DNA of 8,726 nt from Selenomonas sp052169755 (GCF_052169755.1 NZ_JBQNBV010000090.1:1-8726), one strand, 5' to 3'. Counted from the first letter of the stretch, positions 1-6,510 are shown. Made by a program: numbers and translations. Notes: a model not told the origin generated them from the sequence alone.

Positions 1-61
1 ACAGAAACCTTGCCAATCCGTCTGCGCCTTCGGCTTGACTTCTTGGGGTTTCATGGTAAAC
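1..61 (+). repeat. Structured intergenic repeat, copy 1
   Basis: This is one of three related elements in the window (others at 5446-5510 and, inverted, at 8626-8689). It folds as an imperfect hairpin: GAAACC (4-9) pairs with GGTTTC (47-52), CCAA (13-16) with TTGG (43-46), GTC (20-22) with GAC (37-39), and GCC (26-28) with GGC (32-34) around a TTC loop. The outer arm is GAAACC/GGTTTC here but GAAGCC/GGCTTC in the other copies, a compensated change. The left end is cut by the window edge, so an outer TTAC/GTAA pair seen in the other copies cannot be checked. The element lies just upstream of murA. No protein is encoded. Its function is unknown. Confidence 0.85.
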
Positions 62-77
62 TAGGAATTGCTATATG
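35..77 (+). promoter_or_regulatory. Candidate murA promoter(s)
   Basis: Two weak options are visible. One lies mostly inside the repeat: TTGACT (35-40), a 16-base spacer, then TAAACT (57-62). The other is an extended -10, TG-C-TATATG (69-77), without a clear -35. Either would give a short 5' leader before the murA start at 132. Neither is a full consensus match. Confidence 0.35.
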
Positions 78-131
78 GAGCACATGCGCCGGAAGGAACT
101 CGCCATGTGCGGGGGAGGAAACAAATCTTTC

Positions 132-1397
132 ATGGAAAAGTTGATTATACAGGGCGGCTGTCGGCTCGCAGGGCGCGTTAAGATCAGCGGTGCGAAGAAC
201 GCCGTACTGCCCATCATCGCCGCGACGCTCTTGGGGCAGGACGCCCCAAGCCGTCTGGATGAGGTTCCGTCGCTCGACGACGTGCATACGATCACGGAAG
301 TCCTGCAGGCGCTCGGCGTCCATGCAGAATTTGATGCGGCGGCGAATGCGCTGACGGTAGACAGCCGCGAGATCAAGAGCACAGAAGCGCCCTACGAGCT
401 TGTGCGCAAGATGCGCGCCTCATTCCTCATCATGGGGCCTCTGCTCGCGCGTCTCGGTCATGCGAAGATCTCGCTGCCGGGCGGCTGCGCCATCGGCACG
501 CGCCCCATCGACCTGCATCTCAAGGGCTTCGAAGCCTTGGGCGCGAAGATCGAGATTGGGCATGGCTACATCGAAGCGCGCGCTGCCGAAGGGCTCAAGG
601 GCGCACGCATCTACCTTGACTTCCCGAGCGTCGGCGCGACGGAAAACATCCTTATGGCGGCCTCGATGGCAGAAGGTCAGACCGTGCTCGAAAACCCCGC
701 GCAGGAGCCGGAGATTGTCGATCTCGCCAACTTCCTCAACGTCATGGGCGCAAAAGTGCGCGGTGCAGGCACGAACGTCATCAAGATCGAGGGCGTCAAA
801 AAACTCACAGGGCACAACTACACGATCATCCCCGACCGCATCGAGGCGGGTACCTACATGGTCGCCGCCGCCATGACGCAGGGCGACGTCTATATCGAAA
901 ACGCCATCTCCGAGCATCTGAAACCCGTCATCGCCAAGCTCAAGGAAGCCGGCGTCACTATCGAAGAGGATATCGACGGCATTCGCGTCGCCTGCGACCA
1001 TCGCCCGAAAGCCGTCGACATCAAGACCATGCCGTACCCGGGCTTCCCCACGGACATGCAGGCGCAGTTTATGGCGCTGCTCGCCGTCGCCGACGGTGCG
1101 GGGCTCGTGACGGAAACGGTCTTCGAGAACCGCTTTATGCACGTCGATGAACTCAAACGCATGGGAGCCGCCATCAAAATCGACGGACGCACCTCCGTCG
1201 TCGAGGGTGTGGATCATCTGACGGGCTGCCAGGTCAAGGCGACCGACCTTCGCGCCGGCGCCGCTATGGTGCTCGCCGCGCTCGTCTCCGAAGGCGAGAC
1301 GCAAGTCGGCTACATCCACCATATCGACCGCGGCTACGACAAGCTTGTCGAAAAGCTCGTGGGACTCGGCGCCGACATTCGCCGCGCAGACAGCTGA
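132..1397 (+). CDS. murA: UDP-N-acetylglucosamine 1-carboxyvinyltransferase (MurA)
   Basis: MurA transfers enolpyruvate from PEP to UDP-GlcNAc in the cytoplasm, the first committed step of peptidoglycan synthesis and the target of fosfomycin. The 421-residue product has the usual family length. Visible hallmarks are the N-terminal GAKNAVLP segment with K22 and N23, the catalytic loop PGGCAIGTRPID with Cys119 (equivalent to E. coli Cys115, the fosfomycin target), the general-base Asp308 in GFPTDMQ, and Arg374 and Arg400 in LRAGAA and IDRGY. I place the start at ATG 132, behind GGGGGAGG (111-118), giving the family-typical MEKLIIQGG start. The frame stays open upstream to ATG 75, but that extension looks non-coding and lacks a good ribosome binding site. 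The gene stands alone and ends in a strong terminator. Cys119 predicts fosfomycin sensitivity at the enzyme level. I cannot tell whether the genome has a second murA. Confidence 0.97.
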   Translation: MEKLIIQGGCRLAGRVKISGAKNAVLPIIAATLLGQDAPSRLDEVPSLDDVHTITEVLQALGVHAEFDAAANALTVDSREIKSTEAPYELVRKMRASFLIMGPLLARLGHAKISLPGGCAIGTRPIDLHLKGFEALGAKIEIGHGYIEARAAEGLKGARIYLDFPSVGATENILMAASMAEGQTVLENPAQEPEIVDLANFLNVMGAKVRGAGTNVIKIEGVKKLTGHNYTIIPDRIEAGTYMVAAAMTQGDVYIENAISEHLKPVIAKLKEAGVTIEEDIDGIRVACDHRPKAVDIKTMPYPGFPTDMQAQFMALLAVADGAGLVTETVFENRFMHVDELKRMGAAIKIDGRTSVVEGVDHLTGCQVKATDLRAGAAMVLAALVSEGETQVGYIHHIDRGYDKLVEKLVGLGADIRRADS

Positions 1398-1446
1398 ATA
1401 AAAAAAAGGATTGTGCGCTGAGAAAACTCATGCACAATCCTTTTTT
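1398..1446. terminator. Bidirectional Rho-independent terminator between convergent genes
   Basis: GGATTGTGC (1408-1416) pairs with GCACAATCC (1432-1440), and an inner TGAG/CTCA stem closes an AAAA loop. Six T follow on the plus strand (1441-1446), and an A tract precedes on the left (1400-1407), which is a T tract on the minus strand. It can therefore end both murA and the convergent lipoprotein gene, whose stop is at 1456. Confidence 0.93.
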
Positions 1447-1455
1447 ATGCTTTAT

Positions 1456-2379
1456 TTACTTTTTATCCAACGCCTCGGGATCGATGCGGTTGGCTGTGTC
1501 AATCAAATCGTTGTACTCCTCGACCATATCGTTGTATTTATCATTCGTACGATTTGCAAGGAAGGTTCGCACGGCGCCGATATAGCGATTGATATCGCTC
1601 TTATAACGATTCACTTCCGAGCCGTTGAGTTTTTCACTCATCGCAGTTATATCCTTGATCTGCGTCTCGACCGCTTGTGTGTCAAAATTCGAATCTTCCA
1701 GAGCATCGGCAAGCTCCCTCAACTTGATGTTCAGCTCAGAGAATGTCGCCGCATTCTCTTTGCCCGCCTTTTTCAGCTCTTCAAACTGTGCGCGATGCAC
1801 CTCTTTGTTATGCGCAGAGACGATGGCGTCCATTTTTTTATAGGCTTCCGTAAATTGATCGTGAAGCGGAAGGAACTGCTGTGCAAGCTCTGTTCCCTGC
1901 GCATAATTGTCAGCAAGATAACCTTTGGAAGAGTAATAGTTGTCCAATTTCTCCGCCACCGGCACAAGATCTTTGAGTATGGCAAGCGTCGCGTCAGCAG
2001 CCTCATCAATATCCGAATAGACGCCGCTCGTCGTCTTATCTGCACGCGCTTTTTCGAGGTTCTCCTTCAAGGCGCCGTATCCCGGCAACATGCAGCTCAC
2101 CATCGGCGTTCCTGAACGCAGGTCTGCCAGTGTTGGCGAAATGGCATAGTCAAACGTAACAAGTTTGCCGTTGAAAGCATTCGTCGCCTCGATGTACGGA
2201 GCAAGCGCCGCCTGCTTCTTCTGCAGCCCCTGCACGCCGTCCTCCGAAAACATCCGCGAAAGCGAAGAGCCGCCGTCCCCATCGCCGCCGATGCAGCCGG
2301 TGAAGAGCATGGACGGCGCGAGCAAAAGACCGCCGACAAGAAATACGGACAAGGCACGGCGCAGTTGATTGTTTTGCAT
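1456..2379 (-). CDS. Putative DUF3829 (YiiG-like) lipoprotein
   Basis: The product is a predicted 307-residue lipoprotein. It has a basic N-terminus (RR at 7-8), a hydrophobic segment (about 10-26) and a lipobox-like LFTGC with Cys29 as the lipidation site; Phe at -3 is less usual than Leu. A short Gly/Asp linker follows, then a soluble, largely helical charged domain (about 50-300). Segments such as NAFNGKLVTFDYAI, YYSSKGYLADNYAQG and VEEYNDLID resemble the DUF3829/YiiG family, whose function is not established. That assignment is from memory of the family pattern. The start at 2379 is supported by AAGGAGG (2386-2392) seven to eight bases upstream. The gene has its own promoter (2454-2483) and converges on murA. 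After signal peptidase II cleavage it would be membrane-anchored and face the periplasm. No enzyme motif is visible. Confidence 0.8.
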   Translation of the reverse strand: MQNNQLRRALSVFLVGGLLLAPSMLFTGCIGGDGDGGSSLSRMFSEDGVQGLQKKQAALAPYIEATNAFNGKLVTFDYAISPTLADLRSGTPMVSCMLPGYGALKENLEKARADKTTSGVYSDIDEAADATLAILKDLVPVAEKLDNYYSSKGYLADNYAQGTELAQQFLPLHDQFTEAYKKMDAIVSAHNKEVHRAQFEELKKAGKENAATFSELNIKLRELADALEDSNFDTQAVETQIKDITAMSEKLNGSEVNRYKSDINRYIGAVRTFLANRTNDKYNDMVEEYNDLIDTANRIDPEALDKK

Positions 2380-2453
2380 AAAAATCCTCCTTGTGTAAAA
2401 AACCTTATGAACCGAGCGATCCCTTAACGATTCATATATAAAAGATCAGCCTT

Positions 2454-2483
2454 AGTATAATACGGCAGAATATCATGCGTCAA
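2454..2483 (-). promoter_or_regulatory. Sigma-A type promoter of the lipoprotein gene
   Basis: On the minus strand TTGACG (2478-2483) and TATACT (2454-2459) are separated by 18 bases. Transcription would begin near 2447, leaving a leader of about 70 bases before the ATG at 2379. Confidence 0.72.
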
Positions 2484-2572
2484 ATTTCTTCCAAATTCTT
2501 AATGCAAATGGAGTTCATGCGGGTTGCTCTTGTTTGGATGAAATTTTCTCGAATTTTTAAGGTACCGCGAGG

Positions 2573-2604
2573 AAAAAAGATGCGTCCAGCCAGCTGTGCT
2601 GCCT
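2573..2604 (-). terminator. Weak candidate terminator after rarA
   Basis: On the minus strand AGGCAGC (2598-2604) can pair with GCTGGCT (2588-2594), with one mismatch, around a three-base loop. A run of six T (2573-2578) follows only after about nine further bases. This is weak for an intrinsic terminator. Some read-through from rarA into the downstream lipoprotein gene is possible. Confidence 0.3.
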
Positions 2605-2620
2605 TTATCCGCTCTTCCTT

Positions 2621-3943
2621 TTAAGATGCGCCATGCTCTTTTTTCCATCGCTTGATGTCCATGAGACGCGCCTTGAAACGCCCTTCCAGCCCCTCCTCCG
2701 TCGGCTCGTAATAGACGCTTCCTAAGAGATCGTCGGGCAGACACTGCATATTCGTGAGCTTATCCTTCGCGTTGTGCGCGTACTGGTAGCCCTTGCCGTA
2801 GCCCTCGTCCTTCATGAGCCGCGTCACGGCGTTTCGTATGACGAGCGGCACCGGCTCGGCGAGACGTGCCGTTGCGTCCGCTTTCGCTTTCAAATAGGCG
2901 ACTTCCATCGCATTCGACTTCGGCGCAAGCGACATATAGACAACGACCTCCGTCAAATGCACCGAGCACTCCGGCATACCGATGAAATGACACGCTTGAT
3001 ACGCCGCGACGGCAAGTTCCAAAGCGCGCGGATCGGCAAGCCCCACGTCCTCGCTCGCAAAGCGCACAATGCGCCGCGCGATATAGAGAGGATCCTCCCC
3101 CGCCTCCAACATGCGAGCGAGCCAGTAAATCGCCGCATCCGCATCGGAATTGCGCATCGACTTGTGGAGCGCCGAAATCAGATTGTAATGCTCCTCACCC
3201 TTCTTATCATAAAGCAGCGACTTCTTCTCCATGCACTGCTCCACCGTCTCACGCGTAACCTTGATCGCGCCTTCTTCCATATCGCCGTTCAGCACGACAA
3301 TCTCCAACGTCGAAAGCGCCGTACGCGCGTCGCCGTTCGAGAACACGGCGAGCGCTTCCAAAAGATCATCCGCGATCTCCACCTTTTGCCCACCGAAGCC
3401 CTCGGGCGCAGCGAGCGCACGACGCAAAAGCTCCAAGATATCCTCCTTTTGCAGCGCCTTGAGTACAAAGACGCGGCAGCGCGAAAGGAGGGCGCTGTTA
3501 ATCTCAAACGACGGATTCTCCGTCGTCGCGCCGATGAGGATGATGCTGCCCTTTTCCACAAACGGCAGAAAAGCGTCCTGCTGCGCCTTGTTGAAACGAT
3601 GAATCTCATCGACGAAGAGGATCGTACGTTCGCCGTACGCAGTGTTCTTCTCCGCCTCCTGCATGACCGTGCGGATCTCCTTGATGCCGCTCGTCACAGC
3701 GGAAAAGTCGATGAATCGCGCTTTCGTCTCCCCCGCAATGACGCGTGCAAGCGTCGTCTTGCCGACGCCCGGCGGTCCCCAAAAAATCATCGAAAAAATC
3801 TTGTCCTCAGCAATGAGTTTTGAAAGCATCTTTCCCTTGCCCACAAGATGCTGCTGCCCCACATAGTCCGCGAGTCCCTTCGGCCGCATACGCGCCGCCA
3901 GCGGCAGATCGGCTTCGCGTCGAAAAAGCGAATCCTGCTCCAA
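2621..3943 (-). CDS. rarA: Replication-associated recombination protein A (RarA/MgsA, AAA+ ATPase)
   Basis: RarA is a clamp-loader-like AAA+ ATPase that acts at stalled replication forks and in DNA gap repair in the cytoplasm. Numbered from the TTG start, the 440-residue product shows Walker A GPPGVGKTT (56-64), Walker B LFVDEIHRFN (109-118, D112 and E113), sensor 1 GATTENPSFE (138-147), a probable arginine finger at R155 in LLSRCRVF, and a C-terminal RarA/WRNIP1-type helical domain with SDADAAIYWLARML and YARRIVRF-like patterns. I choose TTG at 3943 because GGAGGG (3950-3955) sits six bases upstream, and because the promoter predicts transcription starting near 3966. The in-frame ATGs at 3964 and 3961 would then lie at the extreme 5' end with no ribosome binding site. 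If an ATG at 3964 is used the protein has 447 residues. The gene is divergent from the hemerythrin gene. Confidence 0.95.
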   Translation of the reverse strand: MEQDSLFRREADLPLAARMRPKGLADYVGQQHLVGKGKMLSKLIAEDKIFSMIFWGPPGVGKTTLARVIAGETKARFIDFSAVTSGIKEIRTVMQEAEKNTAYGERTILFVDEIHRFNKAQQDAFLPFVEKGSIILIGATTENPSFEINSALLSRCRVFVLKALQKEDILELLRRALAAPEGFGGQKVEIADDLLEALAVFSNGDARTALSTLEIVVLNGDMEEGAIKVTRETVEQCMEKKSLLYDKKGEEHYNLISALHKSMRNSDADAAIYWLARMLEAGEDPLYIARRIVRFASEDVGLADPRALELAVAAYQACHFIGMPECSVHLTEVVVYMSLAPKSNAMEVAYLKAKADATARLAEPVPLVIRNAVTRLMKDEGYGKGYQYAHNAKDKLTNMQCLPDDLLGSVYYEPTEEGLEGRFKARLMDIKRWKKEHGAS

Positions 3944-3972
3944 ATTCGTCCCTCCATCCATCATTTCTTTCT

Positions 3973-4000
3973 ATTATAACAGAAGAAGAACATGAGTCAA
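3973..4000 (-). promoter_or_regulatory. Strong sigma-A promoter of rarA
   Basis: TTGACT (3995-4000, minus strand) and a perfect TATAAT (3973-3978) are separated by 16 bases. The predicted transcription start is near 3966, immediately before the first in-frame ATG. This argues for the internal TTG start. Confidence 0.8.
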
Positions 4001-4011
4001 AAGACAGGTTT

Positions 4012-4040
4012 AAGACAAACCGCCTAATTCACGATATAGT
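4012..4040 (+). promoter_or_regulatory. Candidate promoter of the bacteriohemerythrin gene
   Basis: AAGACA (4012-4017) and TATAGT (4035-4040) are separated by 17 bases, giving a start near 4047 and a leader of about 33 bases. A small inverted repeat, GGTTT-AAGAC-AAACC (4007-4021), overlaps the -35 and could be an operator, but five-base arms are weak evidence. Confidence 0.5.
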
Positions 4041-4079
4041 CTAGAAGAGAATTTTTATGCAAAAAATGGAGTGAGCAGC

Positions 4080-5402
4080 ATGTACCGCTTCTTGGAAAAT
4101 TTTGAAACGGGAATCCCTTTTATCGACAATGGACACCGCCGACTTTTGGAAGATATGGAAGAAGCACGCGAAGCGCTCGCTGCAGGTCACGAAGACGAAT
4201 ACCACCGACTGCGCGGGCAGCTTTTAGAGACGATGCAGGATCACATCGTCAAACAGCACGTATACGAAGAGGAAATCATGGTCATGTCGCATGATGCCGA
4301 GCTAGATGGGCAAAAAGCCGATCATGTGCGCTTTCGCGATGTCATCGACCGCCACAAATCCTCGATGAACTTCCAAAGCGACCACGAGGATCTGACGACT
4401 CTCATGAACTTCCTCAACGAGTGGTTCCTGCAGCACATCCTCTCAAGCGACATGCTCATCGGCAGCGCCCTGCGAAAAGCAAAGGCAGCCGCGGTAAAGG
4501 CAAAGGCGCAGGCGGCAAAAGAAGCGCGCAAAGCAGAAACGGCGCAGACCGTCAGGAAAGAACCAGCCGTCGAAGAGCCAAAAACATCGGCAACGCAACC
4601 GACAGAAGCGGCAGACAAACCCGCTGCTCCCGCAAAAAAAACGACGAAAAAACGCACCGCCGCCAAGAAGCAGCCAACCGCTGCCGAAGATTCCGGCAAA
4701 AATGCCAAGGACAGCGCTTCTCCCGCAGAAGCTGCAAAACCTGCGAAAAAACCGCGGAAAACCACTGTCAAAAAGCAGCCCGCCGAAAAGACAGTCGCCG
4801 CTGCCGAGCAGTCCGTGCCCATCGCCGAAGCCGCCGCAAAGCCTGCCGCGCCCGTCGCCGAAGCCACAGCAAAGCCTGCCGCGCCTGTTGCCGAAGCCGC
4901 CGCGAAGCCTGCCGCGCCCAAGGCAAGCAAGCCGAGCAAGCCGACGACGACCGTCATCAAGTCGAAGAAGGCTCCTGCCGATCCCTTTGCTTTCACCGAT
5001 GAATTTCGCACGCAAATCCCGCTCGTCGACAAGGAACATGAAACGCTCTTCAAGCTGGTACGCCAGACGTATGACCTCGTGCACGACGAATTCTGTGTCG
5101 ACAAGTTTGACAACATCGTTGCAATCCTCGAAGAGCTGCGCAACTACACCATCAAACACTTTGCCGATGAAGAACGCTATATGAAGAGCATCAACTACGA
5201 CGGTCTTGCCGAGCAGGTCGCCGCTCATACAGCATTCGTCGAGCAGCTCAACAACCTCGACCTCGACGATATCGACCGCGACCAAGAAGGCGCGCTTGAC
5301 GATCTCATCAAGTTCCTCCTCAACTGGCTCGTGCAGCACATCCTGAAAGTCGATAAAAAAATGCCCTACATCGAAGAAGCGGCATTGAATCTGACGGAAT
5401 GA
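4080..5402 (+). CDS. Two-domain bacteriohemerythrin with a long Lys/Ala/Pro linker
   Basis: This 440-residue protein has two hemerythrin-type four-helix domains (about 1-130 and 303-435). Such domains normally bind a non-heme di-iron centre that reversibly holds O2, and in bacteria they are linked to oxygen sensing or iron/oxygen handling. By pattern alignment, likely ligands are H19, H60, E64, H82, H119 and D124 in domain 1, and H320, H360, E364, H383, H420 and D425 in domain 2. The remaining position, normally His in an HxxxH pair, is Gln in both (Q78 and Q379). The linker (about 131-302) is Ala/Lys/Pro rich with PAKKTTKKR- and KKPRKTTVKK-like motifs and three 11-residue repeats. There is no signal peptide, so it is cytoplasmic. 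Start: ATG 4080 lies eight bases after GGAG (4068-4071); GTG 4071 is in frame but overlaps that site. Single-domain proteins of about 130 residues are typical, so this one is atypically long. Confidence 0.92.
   Translation: MYRFLENFETGIPFIDNGHRRLLEDMEEAREALAAGHEDEYHRLRGQLLETMQDHIVKQHVYEEEIMVMSHDAELDGQKADHVRFRDVIDRHKSSMNFQSDHEDLTTLMNFLNEWFLQHILSSDMLIGSALRKAKAAAVKAKAQAAKEARKAETAQTVRKEPAVEEPKTSATQPTEAADKPAAPAKKTTKKRTAAKKQPTAAEDSGKNAKDSASPAEAAKPAKKPRKTTVKKQPAEKTVAAAEQSVPIAEAAAKPAAPVAEATAKPAAPVAEAAAKPAAPKASKPSKPTTTVIKSKKAPADPFAFTDEFRTQIPLVDKEHETLFKLVRQTYDLVHDEFCVDKFDNIVAILEELRNYTIKHFADEERYMKSINYDGLAEQVAAHTAFVEQLNNLDLDDIDRDQEGALDDLIKFLLNWLVQHILKVDKKMPYIEEAALNLTE
4824..4922 (+). repeat. Three 33-bp tandem repeats in the hemerythrin linker
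   Basis: Units at 4824-4856, 4857-4889 and 4890-4922 each encode AEA(A/T)AKPAAP plus V, V or K. The units differ by only a few bases, suggesting recent slippage or duplication. Linker length may therefore vary between strains in steps of 11 residues without changing the frame. Confidence 0.93.
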
Positions 5403-5445
5403 CGACAGAATCATCAAGGCAGCACGCTGTACATATAGCCTCACA

Positions 5446-5510
5446 CCTTACAGAAGCCTAGCCAATCGGTCTGCGCCCTTCGGGCTTGACCTCTTGGGCT
5501 TCATGGTAAA
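5446..5510 (+). repeat. Structured intergenic repeat, copy 2
   Basis: This is nearly identical to copy 3. Paired arms are TTAC (5448-5451) with GTAA (5506-5509), GAAGCC (5453-5458) with GGCTTC (5497-5502), CCAA (5462-5465) with TTG(G) from 5494, GGTC (5468-5471) with GACC (5488-5491), and GCCC (5475-5478) with GGGC (5482-5485) around TTC. The apical stem is one base pair longer than in copies 1 and 3, with both partners added together. It lies between the hemerythrin stop codon and its terminator, so it would be in that mRNA's 3' end. Confidence 0.9.
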
Positions 5511-5553
5511 TAAGGCGGCGCATAAGTCCATTCCGACTTATGCGCCGCCTTTT
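5511..5553. terminator. Strong terminator hairpin with GGCGGCGCA arms
   Basis: A perfect 15-bp stem, GGCGGCGCATAAGTC (5514-5528) with GACTTATGCGCCGCC (5535-5549), closes a six-base loop and is followed by TTTT. Flanking AA/TT can extend it to 17 bp. On the plus strand it ends the hemerythrin gene. On the minus strand the tail reads TTATTTACC, so it may also stop transcripts from the membrane protein gene. Confidence 0.9.
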
Positions 5554-5567
5554 CGATGCGCCAAATA

Positions 5568-5589
5568 CATGAAAGCCGTTACTTTCATG
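5568..5589. terminator. Small hairpin beyond the membrane protein gene
   Basis: CATGAAAG (5568-5575) pairs perfectly with CTTTCATG (5582-5589) around CCGTTA. On the minus strand it lies about 60 bases past the stop of the 5650-6363 gene and is followed only by TATTTGG. It could be a weak terminator or an mRNA 3'-end stabiliser; the missing T run makes this uncertain. Confidence 0.35.
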
Positions 5590-5649
5590 CCCGTACCTTG
5601 TCGCCTTGATGCTGCCGGAAGCGCCCTGCACATACATATCCTCCGCCCC

Positions 5650-6363
5650 TCAATCGCCTTGTCTCCCAAGCATCTTCTTCTCCTCCCCTGCAAAATCTGC
5701 ACCTTGCTGCACCAGAAAGATATGATGCTCGATGACGCGCCCCAAAAAGTGAGCGAGCCTTGTCGCGGCGATCTGCAGGAAGCCCAAGATCATGAAAAGA
5801 CAGTCAAATCCCCAGACGGAGAAGATCGCCGCTCCCGCAAAAGCAACGTAAAGCACCGTCAGAAACTTTGCCAAGATTATGCCCAAGACCATGCGCACGG
5901 CGCCGCGCCGCACCATGCGGCGGTTGCGGAATTGACGGCGCACGAAGTCCCGCACGCGCTTCCCCAGTTTGCGCGGCTCCCGCAGCATACGGCAAAAGGA
6001 AAGGACAGCCTCGCGCTTCCATTGCAGCCACGCATAGAGACGCGTATTCAGATGCCGCAGCGCTTCGGGCAGAGAGGCGAAATTGCCCAAACCCTGCAGC
6101 CAGCTCCGCACTTCCAGACACTTCCCCAGAGCACTTTTGAACCAACCCCAGAGATTGAAGTCGATCTTGCGTATATACTGCACGATCTCCCTCGTCGAGA
6201 GATCGGCAAAGCGCAGCGGTACATAGAAGAGGCGCAGCAGGACGACTTCCAGAAAGATGAGCGTTCCGCGCAGAACGAACGCCAGTGCATAGTGGCGCAC
6301 ATAGATTTCAGGACGTTTCCGAATCGCCCGCATCTTGCCGCGCAGCTGCTTCAAAAGCTTCAT
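5650..6363 (-). CDS. Hypothetical basic membrane protein
   Basis: I do not recognise the family. The 237-residue product is strongly basic. Hydrophobic segments lie at about 25-49, 158-178 and 180-200, the last two separated by only a short turn. The central part (about 50-155) is amphipathic and rich in Arg, Lys and Trp, with the cluster KRVRDFVRRQFRNRRMVRR near 135-153. By the positive-inside rule this region should face the cytoplasm. No signal peptide cleavage site, enzyme motif or nucleotide-binding site is visible. The start at ATG 6363 follows GGAGGG by nine bases; an in-frame ATG at 6384 lies upstream of that site and is less likely. A promoter at 6406-6434 supports it as a single gene. 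The plus-strand frame across this region is rich in His, Gln and Pro and looks like a shadow. Confidence 0.75.
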   Translation of the reverse strand: MKLLKQLRGKMRAIRKRPEIYVRHYALAFVLRGTLIFLEVVLLRLFYVPLRFADLSTREIVQYIRKIDFNLWGWFKSALGKCLEVRSWLQGLGNFASLPEALRHLNTRLYAWLQWKREAVLSFCRMLREPRKLGKRVRDFVRRQFRNRRMVRRGAVRMVLGIILAKFLTVLYVAFAGAAIFSVWGFDCLFMILGFLQIAATRLAHFLGRVIEHHIFLVQQGADFAGEEKKMLGRQGD

Positions 6364-6405
6364 TGCCAAAATCCCTCCCCGCATCCCGCTCTTATACCTA
6401 AAAGG

Positions 6406-6434
6406 ATTTTAACATAAAGCATTTCCCGCCGCAA
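6406..6434 (-). promoter_or_regulatory. Candidate promoter of the membrane protein gene
   Basis: On the minus strand TTGCGG (6429-6434), a 17-base spacer and TAAAAT (6406-6411) are seen, with a TG extended -10 motif just before the -10. The predicted start is near 6399. Confidence 0.5.
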
Positions 6435-6471
6435 TATGCAAAAATTCTGCATCATGCCCCGAAAAGTTGAA

Positions 6472-6510
6472 TAAAAAAAGTTCCCCTTGCTCTTTACAAG
6501 AGGAACCCTT
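6472..6510 (-). terminator. Rho-independent terminator of hcp
   Basis: On the minus strand GTTCCTCTTG (6497-6506) pairs with CAAGGGGAAC (6480-6489), including two G-T pairs, around a seven-base loop. Seven T follow (6473-6479). It begins about 38 bases beyond the hcp stop codon. Confidence 0.9.

Noticed and set aside
78..111. Inverted repeat GCACATG/CATGTGC upstream of murA as a riboswitch or attenuator
   Set aside because: It has only seven paired bases, with no T tract and no conserved riboswitch or T-box features. It may be chance.
75..131. A 19-residue N-terminal extension of MurA from ATG 75
   Set aside because: The ribosome binding site at 111-118 serves ATG 132, and MurA proteins normally begin at the MEKLII-like position.
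420..1322. A 300-residue minus-strand open frame opposite murA
   Set aside because: It lies wholly antisense to a well-supported murA, is Asp/His rich with no recognisable domain, and is a by-product of GC-rich codon use.
2774..3823. A 349-residue plus-strand open frame opposite rarA
   Set aside because: It is antisense to clear RarA motifs. The composition is very rich in Arg, His and Leu, without a ribosome binding site or known domain.
4443..5444. A 333-residue minus-strand frame opposite the hemerythrin gene, Cys/Gly/Phe/Arg rich
   Set aside because: The odd composition is the complement of the Lys/Ala/Pro linker. The plus-strand frame has conserved hemerythrin ligands at both ends.
5494..6417. 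A 307-residue plus-strand frame across the membrane protein gene
   Set aside because: It starts inside repeat copy 2, runs through the terminator hairpin, is His/Gln/Pro rich and has no ribosome binding site. The minus frame has a promoter, ribosome binding site and membrane segments.
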